Part shown: in pieces, positions 45,124 through 57,600 of the stretch | Position numbering within the stretch: position 1 is the first letter of the stretch | Layout: every line of letters starts with the position of its first letter | Assembly: GCA_015499995.1 (NCBI GenBank) | Contig: JADNRV010000105.1 | Location: 1-64,000 of the forward strand | Length of the DNA stretch: 64,000 nt | DNA from: Flammula alnicola | Taxonomy: Eukaryota; Basidiomycota; Agaricomycetes; Agaricales; Strophariaceae | Reading direction: 5' to 3' | The notes under the pieces: generated by a model | Database searches by the model: none | What the model was told of the DNA's origin: nothing | Seen by the model: only the letters and a program-made list of their open reading frames with translations | Translations under genes and position numbers: made by a program

Positions 45124-45790
45124 TTATAGTCTCTCTGTCTCGGTTATATTCCATAGGTAAAAGATGATATATTGCAAAATTCGTGCGTGGCCGGTTTGCG
45201 GCCCTATCATCGGATTATCATGTTGCAGACGTTGCCCACGTCTTGGACGCTTGCAAGTTTCCTCCACCCGGCAAGACTGTTGCGTGAGTTTTCGAAGCAA
45301 TGGTCGGCCGCAAATTTGTACAGTCCACATACTATGGAACCATCCCTTTCCATCCTTCCCTCGAAGTTCAGGAAATTTTGCTGGATCGCAGTTCGCCTGA
45401 CAGAAGTCATCAGAATCAGCATGCTTGTTCTCGAAATGAAAGACGTCCACTGCAAGGCCAACATTGTCAAAATTGGGGTCGTTCTTTACATGCTTTGCAA
45501 CTGTGCAATTGTTGTCAACTCCATGCATATGGTATGTCCTCTTGATCATTTCCTAGATTTTTGTTAAAGGCTATAAAGCTGTTTAAAAGAGAAACTTGCT
45601 CACGACAACAGATGGAATGGCCTCTGCAAAGTAAAATGTTTCTCAGGCAATGATCATCCCACACGGCGCAACTAGAATCTGCTCAGTATGGGTGTGGGTG
45701 CGCCCAAAGCGCGCACATATCTTCTTTGAGTTCTTCCCTGCAACAGATGCTGGTTCAATGGTCTCAAGCGAAACAAGAGCCATGGCCGTG
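45124..45790 (-). pseudogene. KDZ transposase, C-terminal part (separated by inversion)
   Basis: Minus-strand reading from 45790: ALVSLETIEPASVAGKNSKK, FGRTHTHTEQILVAPCGMII, then an in-frame TGA (45643-45645, where the family has Arg), ETFYFAEAIPSVV, an intron, and MIKRTYHMHGVDNNCTVAKH with VGLAVDVFHFENKHADSDDF. This is the C-terminal catalytic-side region of KDZ-type transposases of basidiomycetes. Its upstream half lies at 50893-51430 on the plus strand. The two halves meet if the block between them is flipped. The region after PELRGKDGKG is diverged. Confidence 0.75.
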
Positions 45791-46345
45791 TGAGTGACGA
45801 TATCTGCTTCTCCGGGCACCACCCGATCCCCAATAACCCCTCACAGCCATGGATGGCAGAATTTCGCCGTTACATCGACACCGTTGAGGCAGTTCCTGAC
45901 GACGTTGATATTATAGCTTGGTGGGGAGTAAGTATCAAATTGTCTCATTCATTCATGATTCTAATGCATATTTATTTAGCTTAATGCGCATCGCTATCTG
46001 ACGTGGGCATCACTTGCTCAAGACTACCTTGCTATCATGGCATCATCTGTCTCTAGCGAGCGAGCATTCTCTTCTGCTGGGATCACAATCAGCAAGCGCC
46101 GTAACTGACTGAAAGGGGACATCGTTGAGGCGCTCCAGTGTCTAAAGGTAATGTTTCATAATGATCTCATTTTCCGAGAGGTTGAGATTGCAGTGGAGCT
46201 TGAGAAGGAGCTGGAGGAATTAGATATATATGTCCCAGGTGATGATGATGATGAGTGGGAGGATGTCGAAGAGGAGGAATTCTCGTGGGATCAGCTTATT
46301 GTTGACGACAATGACAATGACGAAGACATTGTCGTCGTTAATTAA
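45791..46345 (+). pseudogene. hAT transposase, C-terminal dimerisation part (separated by inversion)
   Basis: Plus-strand reading: PWMAEFRRYIDTVEAVPDDV, IIAWWG, an intron (45928-45980), AHRYLTWASLAQDYLAIMAS, VSSERAFSSAGITISKRRN, then TGA (46106-46108) where Arg is expected, and LKGDIVEALQCLK. This is the hAT C-terminal dimerisation domain. An acidic tail follows (VPGDDDDEWEDVEEEE), ending at 46345. The GC-rich subterminal sequence and the terminal repeat end at 46539. The N-terminal body of the same gene is at 51431-54369 on the opposite strand. Confidence 0.85.
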
Positions 46346-46394
46346 TTATATTTCTCTGGTACTATAAATAGTTGTTAATCATCTATTTTCGGAT

Positions 46395-46547
46395 ACAAAG
46401 CCCGGGCCTAAGCCCAAGCCCAGCCTGAGCCGGCCCAAGCCGTTGCTCACGGCTCGGGCTTCAATTTTGGCAAGCCTGAGCCCCTCAAAGCCGAGCCCAA
46501 GCCGGGGCTTTCGGGCCGAGCCGGGCCCGCACATCACTAATAGAAAT
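46395..46547 (+). repeat. hAT element 3' end, terminal repeat and target duplication
   Basis: GC-rich subterminal words (GGGCTCGGCTT and its complement) end in GCACATCACTA at 46539, followed by ATAGAAAT (46540-46547). The reverse complement ATTTCTAT follows the other end of the element at 54628-54635. Confidence 0.85.
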
Positions 46548-46840
46548 GGTGGCCCTCATGCTGTTTTCGAGGGCTGTGATCACCCCTTGTCTATGTGTGT
46601 CCTATCTGGGTATCGCGATGGTGATGAGCGTGACAATTGGTCTGCTGTAGCTTGCTTATGGGCTGTAAATCCCTCACTTGCCTTGATAGCTACATTATAT
46701 ACCAATTCACATATATTAATTTAATTAATTACATTTTGTGTATTCTACACATGTTGAATACCAAGTTCAAGAGATATGCAACCTCAGGACATGTGAGGGT
46801 GTTTTAGGTTGACCCAAGTTGCTCTGGGATGGCTTATGAC

Positions 46841-47088
46841 AACCTGGGAAACTTGATCTTACCTAAGTTATTGTGGGACAAAAAGTCTTTTTCCCGATGA
46901 ACCTATGTAGACTGTATCCATTGAATCATAAGTTCAGAGAGTCCAGGACTGCTCTGGAGAAATGTAACTTTTCAAAAGACATCCAGAGACACCCAGAGTG
47001 ACCCAAAGCAGCCCAGGGTGCTAATGTATGCTTTGGGAAAGTTGGAATTACCTAAGTTGATCTGGATCAAAAGTCGTTTTCCTGATGC
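46841..47088 (+). repeat. Diverged direct repeat pair
   Basis: 46841-46900 and 47029-47088 share TTACCTAAGTT, AAAAGTC and TTTTCC-TGATG in order, suggesting an old tandem duplication of about 190 bp. 46548-46840 has no gene. Confidence 0.45.
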
Positions 47089-47089
47089 A

Positions 47090-49803
47090 AATACGGTATC
47101 ACTCCTGGCCAAAATGTACCGACATTCTACCATCCTGCTGGTGCATCGGTAGAGGTGAAAATTGCACCTCTGATTGCCGATCTTGAGGCAAGCCGAAAAG
47201 TTGCTGGATTCCTGACCCACGCTGCCACTATGTTTTGCTCCTTCTGTCTCTGCACCCAGAATCAGATAGAGGATCTTAATTTTCAATCTTGGCAGCTCCG
47301 TGACAGTGCCAAGGTACGAGAGCAGGCAGAGGCATGGCGTAACGAATCGACAAAAGCTGCACGAGAGGCTTTAGAAACTGCTTCTGGTGTACGGTGGTCT
47401 CCATTTCATCATCTACCATACTGGGATCCAGTCAAGCATGTTGTGCTAGGATTTATGCATAACTGGCTCGAAGGAATTCTGCAGCATCATCTTCGTACAC
47501 TTTGGGGTATTGGTCGGGATGAAAATGAAAGCCAGAAAGTGAAAGAAGTAGAGAAGGATGAGCAGTGGACTGAGGAGGATGTATCTGACTCTGCCGATGA
47601 ACTGGATGATCTCATTCAAGAGGCAGCTGAACACGACATCGTGACTTCCATGGCTATGCAACAAGATCAACCTCCATCGCCATCTATGACCCCTCCCTTA
47701 TCTCCATCTCTCTTCGAACTCAGCTTCTGGTTCCAATGCAACTGGATCATCCTCATCCAATACACCTACTCCTTCACAGCATCCCACCAATCCTTATCCA
47801 TATAGCTTCCTCGATGAGGATAGTGACGATGATCCAGACTTTATTCCTGCCAACACTTTGCCCTTTAGTTTCAGCAATACTGAGCTACAGGCTATTTGCG
47901 ATTGTATCCGGGATGTCAGCCTTCCAACATGGGTACAGCGTCCACCAACCAATCTTGGAGAGCCTGGCCATGGAAAACTCAAAGCTCGCGAATATCTCAC
48001 TCTGTTCTCGAATATTTTCCCACTCATTATTCCCGAATTCTGGCATACTACAACAGCCACAGATGACCATCGCCAACATTTTCTATGCTTTTATCACGTA
48101 GTCGCTGCAACCAACATTATCTCCTCCTTCAAAACTTCCAATGCTGCAGCAGATGTATATACGCAGCACTACATCCAGTATCGGATGACTAGCCAACATT
48201 TGTTTCCTTATTATTCCTCCAAGCCCAACCATCATTATGCTATGCACAATGGTCCTTTACTCAAGTACTGGGGACCTCTTGCTTCTTTCAGTGAGTTTCC
48301 GGGCGAGCGAATGAATGGAATGCTCCAGCGCATCAACACAAACCACCATCTTAGTATGTTTTCATTTTTATCTGGCATATATACTTTATACTAACACAGA
48401 AATAGGGGATTTGGATCTTACTATGCTCCATCAAATGAGCTGAAGGGCCCGCTTAGATGCTCTACTGCACGATAGCAAGGACATCAAAGATCTCGCCAAT
48501 ATTCTTGACCCAGCAACTCCATCCATGGAAATTGATCCAGTATCTCCTGCAGATCAGGCCAACAGTTTAGCCAAGGCACCTAAACTCCCTGCAGCAGATT
48601 ATAATGCTCTACTTCACTATTTGCATCAAACTGGACGGCCTTACCAAGCATTTAATGCCTTTCCACACCCCGAAAATTCCATTATTCTTCCTCCACGTGC
48701 TCAGTATCCTCTTCAGATCCACCGTGGTGAGTGCACTTTCAGCTGTCAAAAATCACACAAAGGAAACAGTGCTATTCAATTTTATAACCCATTTACACAC
48801 AGGAACGACACAGGATTTATCGAAGCTATTTGGAGGCTTCCTCTCAAGGCTATGATGCGCACCTTTATTGTTGTCCATCAACACCGATCACTTCCAGTTT
48901 CTGAAGAGGCAAAAGCACCATTTATCCACCATTATGGGTTTCAAACAAGAATTGTTGATGCCCAACCATCTGAAGACTTGGTCATTATCAGTGCGAGATT
49001 TCTTTGCGCGCGACGAGCGATTGGAGGTGTCACTGTTTGCTCTCTTGCGTTTAGGCCTAGAGCCTGAGGCAGCGAGCTGTGGCTGTGTAGCGCTGAGCGT
49101 CTGCTGAGAGGGGCCGTCCATTGGGACTAGTGTTGCCGAAGTTCAGTTCCGAACTGACGCAGAGAACCGGAACCGACTGAACCGAACTGAAAGTTCAGTT
49201 CAGTCCTGTTCAGTTCTCGACTTTCTTTTGTCAGTTCGGTTCTCGGTTCGGGCACCTGGCCAAAATGCCTGAACTGATTGTGAACTGGTCAGAATTGACC
49301 TCTAAGAGCAAGAAGGAACCTTCGAAATAGACCAAGAAATGACAGAGAAACATGAAAATCATCTCGAGGAACCCAAAACAGGCCCTCCGAGATGCTTCAC
49401 GGCATGTGTTCCGGAGTTTAAAAGTAGTCGGTTAATGCCGGATATGCAAACTTTCATGACATTTCTAATTTCCGCCTGCAGAACACTTCAAAAAAAGAGG
49501 GAACATTCACATTTTGATTGCGAAAGAGTTTACTTTACATTTTCTGAACTTAAAGTTAATTTATTTTCAGGTTTTCAATTTTTTTAACGGTTCAGCAGTT
49601 CGAACCGGTTCTAAGCAGTTCTGTCCGGTCCTGTTCAGTCCAGTAAAAGTTCTAACAGTTCAGTTCTCAGTTCGGGCCAAGAGGGGCGAGAACCGGACTG
49701 AACTGAACTTCGGCAACACTAATTGGGACATCTGGGCCATCCGAGCTGGTAGGGATGTCCGCCATAGCAGAACAGCAAAGGACACAGTACAAGTCAAAGG
49801 ATA
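47090..49803 (+). pseudogene. CACTA/Plavaka-like (Tnp2-type) transposase relic
   Basis: 5'-truncated. Visible blocks: NVPTFYHPAGASVEVKIAPL, KVAGFLTHAATMFCSFC, HLPYWDPVKHVVLGFMHNWL with EGILQHHLRTLWGI, an acidic region, DVSLPTWVQRPPTNLGEPGH with KLKAREYLTLFSNIFPLIIP, YHVVAATNIISS, and GPLASFSEFPGERMNGMLQR, which are typical of fungal Plavaka/CACTA transposases. Lesions: a one-base frame shift near 47709 and TGA at 48442-48444 where Arg fits (HQMS then RARLDALLHD). The C-terminal tail (DTGFIEAIWRLPLKAMMRTF) is cut by the MITE at 49128-49721 and resumes briefly at 49730. The superfamily call rests on recalled motif patterns. Confidence 0.75.
49128..49721. mobile_element. hAT-type MITE, 594 bp, with 8-bp target duplication
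   Basis: Inverted ends TAGTGTTGCCGAAGTTCAGT / complement (ACTGAACTTCGGCAACACTA) and a direct duplication ATTGGGAC at 49120-49127 and 49722-49729. The interior is crowded with GTTCAGTTC and GGTTC words in both orientations near the ends, a subterminal-repeat pattern seen in hAT elements. It has no gene and is inserted in the CACTA-like relic. Confidence 0.92.
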
Positions 49804-50892
49804 ATTGTCCTTGATTTTTGCAAGACAAGACTCATGTTGTGCATGGCCTCGTTGCATCGCCAACATGTCCCTTGGCACGTCTCGTCGCGCTCGCCCTTTG
49901 TCTTTGCAAAATGAGTCTCAAGCATGTGACCGAGAAAATGTCACGCGCATGATGATGTTATAACTTATCGGAACTCATCGATATTATCATTGACAAATTT
50001 GTCATACATCCGAAATCAACCGCCAGCCCACTGCCAGCCAACTGCCTTGAGGGCAGTTGATTTTCGACTGCCCTATGGTTTGCCCCTTATGTAACATGGA
50101 ACTAACAAACCCAGCACTAGATTTTTGTCAAGATTTCGAGAGGCCGGAGTACTCGGCATTCAACGGCCCGGTGTGACTACAGGATTTATTACCTGGGCAC
50201 GTGAGGTAATGCACATCCAAAAATGGAAATTCATGCCAATATTCATTTACATTGGTTTTTTCTGTGCAAACACAATGTGTGAGTTTCTGGATAGAAAATG
50301 CAAAGCTTCGGTTGATATTTGAGGTATATCACAGTATATCACATGAGAATTTTGGCCGTCCATGTTAGATAGGTTACTAACATGTTACTAACACGTGATA
50401 TACTGGTATGTTACTAACATGGAACTAACAAACCCAGCACTAATACAGGCTGTATAGAGGTACTACATAAAAGCCTTTTTAGCGGCACTTCAGTTTTTGG
50501 TCTGTATTTTCTTGATTCTGGGACATTTCCATTTTACCAGAACCATGACCAGATGGGTGGAGGGAGAAAGCGAATAATAGATGGTGGGTCTGAACTGATT
50601 GATATAGTAGGTTGCATTCCAAACTTCCAAACACCGGAACATTCCCTAATCCTCAGTGGACATAGGGAAATGTCCATTAATCCCCACTAATATAGTTCCT
50701 TGGGACTCGCGTGCATCTGCGTGCATAATTTTCATCGCAGTGTGCAGTTGCGTGCAGTTGCGTGCAGTTGCGTGCGGCTGCGTGACATCTGCATGCAGCT
50801 GCGTGCAACTTGCGAGATGCGTGACATATCATGACAAATGTCAGTCACTGAAATAGATACGTTCCCACGGCACATGGCACACAAAACCTCGC
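49804..50892. other. Gene-free stretch with repeat words
   Basis: ATGGAACTAACAAACCCAGC occurs at about 50096 and 50420. GTTACTAACA words at 50369-50415 resemble 63076-63090. A GCGTGCAGTT array lies at 50708-50825. No coding frame could be supported. Confidence 0.5.
50708..50825. repeat. TGCGTGCAGT short tandem array
   Basis: About ten imperfect units of roughly 10 bp (TGCGTGCAGT and variants). The same word in the opposite orientation builds the array at 63401-63609. Confidence 0.75.
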
Positions 50893-51430
50893 ACCAAGAT
50901 TGCGATGCAGGAAAGGAATCGTAGGGTGCAGTTGTATGGTCAAGACGAGCAGCTACATCAGTTTCAGAAGAGTGTAAGAGAGTCTGATGCCGTAAATGGA
51001 CAATGTAAGTTCCATGAATGTCTTCTAAATCTCAAGGCCGACATTCATCTTTTTCTATTAGCAGCCCTTACTACGTCTGCCGTTGTAATGGACGGAAACC
51101 GCATGGGATGACCAACTTGTGGTGTTCCACGCTGCACTATCCCTCTCGTCAGCAATCAACACCGTTTCTGCCCAGATCATGCATCCCAGAATGAAATATA
51201 CGCCATCGTAGATTGTCAACAGTCAACCTTGCCGGGCAAACGCGCCTGCAATGATCCCATCCATCAAAGTATTGAGCGAGTACACACCCAGCGTCAAGAA
51301 GCCCAATTTCAGATGAAAGACCAGCTCAAACAGGCGGCCATGGCTCATCCAAAAAATGGAGAAGCTCAGGACCTTCCACTTGGCGAGGTGATAGAGAAGG
51401 AGGTTGGAGAGATTGAGGAAACATATGAGG
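50893..51430 (+). pseudogene. KDZ transposase, cysteine-cluster part (separated by inversion)
   Basis: Plus-strand reading: KIAMQERNRRVQLYGQDEQL, an intron (51005-51064), TTSAVVMDGNRMG, TGA (51109-51111), then PTCGVPRCTIPLVSNQHRFC, PDHASQNEIYAIVDC and KRACNDPIHQSIERVHTQR. The Cys/His spacing matches the CxC clusters associated with KDZ transposases. The frame ends in EKEVGEIEETYE at about 51430, exactly where homology to a minus-strand hAT gene begins. Its continuation is at 45790-45124. The N-terminal two thirds of the protein are absent. Confidence 0.75.
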
Positions 51431-54369
51431 TCCGAGTTCTCGTCGCTCTCATCACCTTCAGCCTCTGAGTCAGTCTGTAAATTGTCACGAAGTAATCCAT
51501 CGAAACGCGTGGCTTTCTTGGGACAGGGTCGCCGCGCAGACGAAAGGGTGGAACCGGTGGCATGTATGCGCTTGTAACGTCCCTCAAACTAAATTGAAAA
51601 TATCAATACAATCTACTAGTGATTTGAAAATGCAATCGCAACAACTCACTGTTTCTTCCAGAAGCATGAGGACTTTTTCCTGCAGTGGTGATTTCCAGTA
51701 TTTCTTGAAGTGAGACATCTTCTTGCCCGGATGTAATACTGTCAAAAGAATACAGAAGAGTGCGAAGCAAGAAAAAAAGCATGACACACCCATAGCGAAG
51801 ACATGAGCATCTGACTCAGCTGTCTTCTGATAGTACTCGTCGAGTTTTTTTGTAGCGGCATTTAGTGCCTCTTTGAATGGCGCATACTTCGCTTTTCCCG
51901 CTCGATTGCTCCAAGCGGCATAAAGGGCTTCAATAGCAGGTAGCACATTGTACAATGAAGGTGCACGCGAGAAAGAAAAGGCCTGCTGAGCCTTATCTGC
52001 ATGCTACGAAGGAAGAGTATTAGATATTGAAATACATGAAAAAAGACAAAATTTACCCCAAGGAGGTCGCAGAATAGCTTGACGCGCCCCCATTCCTCTT
52101 CACTCAGCTTCAGCGCATCGATTTTCTTCCTCTTTTCGAGGTTGTCCTCTTTCTTCCGATCTCATACACAAAAGTATCAACGGACTAGAAACAACCAAAT
52201 TAGAAGACATTGTGATGACATAGCAACACGGAGACAAGACGTACATCCTTTCTTACATCTGCTCGATTGAGCATGGCATAGGAAGACCCCAGCGAACCTT
52301 CATGTCTACCAGGAGCTGGAGCGGCTTGACTCCCTTTCAGTCTTGAATTTCTTTGAATAGCTCCTTCCATTGTGAGGAGGATCACGCCTTTAATGTCAAT
52401 AATCAGTATGTATAAAGACTTAAAGTAGATAACATTATGAACCTTGACACATATGGCTTGTACTAGCCCTACCTCATCACGATTGATGTCATAGACATCA
52501 GTTGGCATGTGTTCACCTTCAGCGTGTGGGTCGTAATACTTTGATTTACTTCATTTTTCGATCAGGGCCTGGGTTGCGAGGTTGATAATGTGCGCAAGAC
52601 ACCTGTCAATTGATAAGTTAGATCGATTGAGAGTAGACGTTGCCACTTACCTGATGTGACGCTTCTTTTTGTTGAAGCGAACACCAGTCTTCTTTTTATA
52701 ATGCACGGCGAACTCATTGAGCATGGTGTTATTGTTTGCCGCGTTATCGCAGGTAATGTGTCCAATCTACATTAATAAAATAGATATTAATGCGATAAAT
52801 GGAAAGACCGAATAACACCTCACCTTGTGAACAATCTTCAGACGATCACAAATCTTGTACAGTGCTTGGCCGAGGCGGGTGCCATTGTGGGAGGTATTCA
52901 TCCGAGTGAAGCCTAGAAGGGCATGCTCGGGCCTCCAGATCCCAGGTGATGGCTCTTCAATCCAGTGGCCGGTGACAGCAAAATAACTGTCCGCATTAGA
53001 AGCCTGCCAAGCATCACAGGTTAGGCTCACTTCGCCATCTACAACCTTGCTCTAAATTAATAAAAATGTTATTAACTTCTAATAAAACATCACATTCAAC
53101 GACTCACATTCAAGCGCTCACTCAATGCCTTCATCTGGTTCTTGAACGTATTGACAATCGCTTGTTGTGTCTGCTTTCTGCTTGGGATTTTTACGCCCTG
53201 GGTAGCGCGACCAGCGACTTCGATCATGTGCTTGAAACTAGGATGCTCGAAGGCTTGAACAGGCTAGAGAGCAGTGAATCAGATCAATAGTATTAAATGT
53301 TCAGATAGTATAACATACCTGGTCCATTTCGATCAACCATTGGATAGCTGCCTCCTCAAACAACTTGTCACTGTACGGCTTCGGTTTGTCTTCAGGATTT
53401 TCCTTGGCGAAATGATCGTCGACTTCGGTTTGGCGAAGCACTGACTCGAGTTGTGCGGCCCTACGAGCTTTCGTGTCCTCTGGGAGCATAGATTTAAACT
53501 CGTTTTCCTTGCACCACTTCCGGTAGATAGTCTATATAATAATGTATATGAGGTTAGAAGAATGACAGACATACATGAGGGGACATACCTCATGAAAAGC
53601 GGCCATGTGCCGTCGAAGCGTTGAGACATCCTCTGAAATGAGTGACGTTCATTTCGGGCAGCCCTTCCCATCACTTTGTTGATCATAGTTAGCTTGTTGA
53701 ATAGAGTACAACAGATTAAAAAATACTTACTAGCATGTTTCACAGTGCATACGAGCCTTTTTGTTGCTACCTACGTGTGGGGCCTTCATGAAGAAATGTT
53801 TGATATCAGCGGTTGGATTGGATTTCTTTTTGCGTGTATCGCCATCCTCGATATCCATGACGTGAACATCCTTGTGCATGCCGTCACTGTCAACTGTTTC
53901 ATCTGAGAATTTTAATGTTAGCTCTGTGAGAAATCAGCAATACTTGCATACCTATTGTCTTTCTAGCCTGTTTTTTCTGCTTCCTCTTCTTTTTCCGTGT
54001 CCCAGAGGGCTCTTGGGTTTCGTCGTCTGCGGTGTCCCCAGGTTCATCTTCGTCAGAGACGTTGGGACTTGGCGAGCGCTTGTTCGACATTGATTGGGAA
54101 GTCCTCCACAATGCTACAGGGTCTGATGACCCTGACACCGTGGTGATAGGTGACCGATTGGCATCGAGAGTTGTTTCGGGAGGGGGGATGTTAGTGTTGG
54201 GTGTAGAAGGGATTGTGAAGGATGACAATGCAGTGGTAGAAGAGGCCTGATGACGAGCGGCAGTGGCCTCGATGGTTTTACGTTGAAACGGGAGGGGTTT
54301 CTCACCGTTCACGCTGGCTGACAGCTTCGACGTGGGATTAATCTCTCTTTGAGGCTGAGATGATGCCAT
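51431..54369 (-). pseudogene. hAT transposase, N-terminal and central part (separated by inversion)
   Basis: It starts at ATG 54369 (MASSQPQREINPTSK). A Ser/Thr-rich leader and a basic patch (RKKKRKQKKQARK) precede a BED-type zinc finger (KKARMHCETC, then STLRRHMAAFHE). Next come LFEEAAIQWLIEMDQ, LTCDAWQASNADSYFAVTGH with ALLGFTRMNTSHNGTRLGQA, GHITCDNAANNNTMLNEF and RCLAHIINLATQALIEK, TGA (52551-52553, Arg expected), SKYYDPHAEGEHMPTDVYD, and KKMSHFKKYWKSPLQEKVLM. This is the hAT RNase-H-like core. It stops near EGDESDENSD at about 51432, without the C-terminal dimerisation domain, which lies at 45791-46345. Numerous 50-60-base introns. Confidence 0.85.
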
Positions 54370-54474
54370 TTTTAGAACGTGGTACCGAGATTGCAGTGAA
54401 CACTGTTTTTATTCGAAAAAAAACCAACTATGCAGTAGCTACTCCGCTTTTCAGCCACAAAAATCAGCCACAAA

Positions 54475-54635
54475 AAGCCCGGGCTTGAACCCCGGCCCAA
54501 GGCTTTCAATACTCTGAGCCTGAGCCGTGAGCCTTGAAAAGCCCTTGCGAAGGCTCGGCTTGGGCTCGGCTTCTCAGGGCCGGCTTGGGCCGGCTTAGGG
54601 CTTTCAGGCCGAGCCGGCACATCACTAATTTCTAT
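54475..54635 (-). repeat. hAT element 5' end, terminal repeat and target duplication
   Basis: A GC-rich subterminal region (GGCTCGGCTTGGGCTCGGCT) ends in GCACATCACTA at 54627, followed by ATTTCTAT (54628-54635). The same end type lies at 46539. Confidence 0.85.
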
Positions 54636-57600
54636 ATCAGCAGAGTTGGGTGTGTATCGGTATGTGAACTCGACGTAAGGAGAGGGTTCTGTACAGGAAC
54701 AAGCATTGGGGCTGGAGAGAAGGAGTAGCTGGGAGGAAAAGCCGCTCGTCGGCGTCATTGTATTTCGAGGTTGGCCGGCTTCATGGAGGTACACGATGGT
54801 AACAATGAGCCATCGTGTCTCGTCATCATGCTTTGGATGTCTGAGCCACATCGGGCGATCGAGCAGCAGCATTGTCAGCAATGAGGGCAATGAGGGTCAG
54901 AAGAGTGGGGTGGGTGGAAATCCTCCAAGTGCTGCTGCGGTCCCTCCTCATCGTATCGAGACAACGAGGGTGGCTGGAGGTGGTGGGCGCCCTCGTCATC
55001 ATATCGAGAAATGGGGTTGCAGGTGTGCCGGCGTCACTTAGTCATTGTCGTACCCGCGGGATCATCATTGATGCACCCGTTGTTGCATCCTCATCGTCGA
55101 TGCACTTGCCTTTGCAGCATCGTCGATGCACATGCCACCGCAGCATCGTCGATGCACATGCCACCACAGCATCGTTGATGCACATGCCACCGCAGCTTAT
55201 GCGCAGAGTGGAGACACACGGCGACTGAGTGTGGTGGTGATGGCGGAAGGATGGTATCCATGCCCGCTGGTATGACATTTCCTCGCCTAGTATCCAGATC
55301 TGTTCCCTAACACTGTCCATGTACATGCTAGGCCACCATCGAGTGTACCACGTGCAAGCACATGGCCCGACGAGACAGTCTGGGAAAAAGGAAGGTCAGA
55401 TAATATGAACTTATGAAGAGTAGGCAAAAGAGAAAGGGACAAGGGAACACGAGGAGAGAAATGAAATATGAGACATGGAGAGAATGGTTGAGAGATGGAC
55501 GAGAGATGGACGAGAGATAGAGAGATGGAGGTACGTGGTCTGGTAAACCAGATGACGTTCGAGGAGGAGACAACAATGTTAAGCACATCGTCATCTCCTC
55601 ATATAGCCTGTGGGTTGCCACCGGCTCCACCGCTGGCGCCAAACTTGACCATGTTCAGTGCCCACTGCTTGCATGTGACGAGGTGGTGGCACGGGAGCAG
55701 CAAGATCTCACGCAGTGACAAGAGGAAGAGTGGGCACTTGGGACTGCATGTTGTCCTTGCTGCGTCGTGCTCGCTGTGGACCTATCCTTGCTGTGTCATA
55801 CTCGCCGTGTTGTGTCGTCAAGCTGTGGCTTCATGGTCGGTCATCTGTGGGGCTTGTCGTGAGCGTCCTTGCATCCATGGTTGCAGCTTCATCGCAGGCA
55901 TCACGTCACTGTGATCATCCCCATGGTCGGCTCGCGTCGTCCTTGTGGGTGTCCTTGCAGCCAATCTGGTGTTCGTTGTGCTCGACATCTGTCAGTCGTG
56001 GTCGCAGGGCAGTGCTTGGTGACTGAGTGCCATGGTTGATGGTGGGCAGCCAGGACAAATGTGAACGTAAGAGGAGAAGCGACACCGTCATTGTCTCCTC
56101 TTTTGGCCTGTAGGTGGAAGGGTGGTGAGTGGTGAAGTGGTGAAGGAGGATTCACAGAATGTGTCACATATACGACACACTCCATGACGCACCTCATCGT
56201 TGTACCCATGGCGGCATGGCAGCATCATCGATGCACCCGCTGTTGCGGCGTCGTCGCGTTGTCATTGCTGCACCTGCGGCATCGTGGTGTCATCGTCATC
56301 GCACCCGCAGCCACAGTGTTGCAGCATAATTGTTGTTCCAGATGGATGTGCGTAGCCCGTGCCATCCATCAACCGAAATTCTGGGGCAGGTCGCTGCTGC
56401 TGGCGGGGGTCGCTGCTGCTACTGCTGGCCTTCCTCGTCGTATCAAGAACAGTGGTAAGGGCTGCGATGGCGGCAGCTGTCCCTCTTCGTCATATCAAGA
56501 CGACGATGGCAGTCGCTGGTAGTGGTGGTCCAAAAGATGGGCGTATCGATGAATCAGCCGAGATGCCACGGCGTAGAGGGTGGGCCTGGCACAATCACCA
56601 TCATCCCGATTGCAGAGGCAGAGATGGTGGTGCTGATATTGATCTGGCGTGCGTCCAGTGCACACATGGTATACGAGCCAGCAGCAGGGCATGGGGTGTT
56701 GGGCATAGAAGGTGGTGGTGCTCGAGCTGATGCATTGCAGGTCAAAAGGATGAACGCAAGCATCACCTGGGTGTGCCAGGCGACGATGACGTTCATGGCT
56801 CGCTGGCGTGGGTTTTTGTGGGTCCTTGTTGGCTCCATGGGTTTGCCGTGAGGGAAGCTACGGATGGCGATGATAGTACTAGCAGGTGGGAAGTGGGCGA
56901 TAAGGAGGTGGTGGCAACGGTGTGTAGCCGAAAGTTCACATATTTGAAACTCCGCTCGGAGCTGCCTGGCTGCCGTCGGGCATTATGTAACACCGAAAAG
57001 CAACACGCATCGGAACAAAGGCAGCCGGTGATGCCATCATTCCAAAATAGGAAAGTTGTTCCTGCGGTATTCCAAGCGTAACATTTTTTTCTGCGGAGGG
57101 TTGGGTAAAAAGAACGACTCCTATAAATTATAGTGGTGATGGGCATTGCCTGATTCATTCGCGTGTCGCTTAGTCATCAAAGATCATCCAGAAAGTGTCC
57201 GACTCGAGTCTGAATGTCGTTTCCCCTTCATTCACACCATTCTCATGTATTACAAGTCACTAAAAATTAATATGATTTGGTATTAATATTATATGAGAGA
57301 TTAAATGTATTTAAGTACAGTAAAGCTGCGAATATATGTGTTAGTACATTATTAAGTACAGTAAATGAGTGAAATGAGATGTTATTCGACATCATCAACG
57401 TTCATCTCTTCCTCCTCTTCCCAACTTGGAGGGATGAGGGCCATTGATTGCTTCACATGGCAAAACGAGGACCAGGTGGCCGCCCAGCCCATATCAAGTC
57501 TGAAATTTGCCGGAGGAGAGGTGAGTACCACTCTTCTCGAGGGCAAATTCTGGCCTCGGAAGTCACTAAAAGGTGCATTTATTATATTCTGAATACATTC

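Noticed and set aside
54872..57158. Overlapping 100-140-codon frames on both strands
   Set aside because: Low-complexity GC-biased DNA with no domain, splice chain or codon signal.
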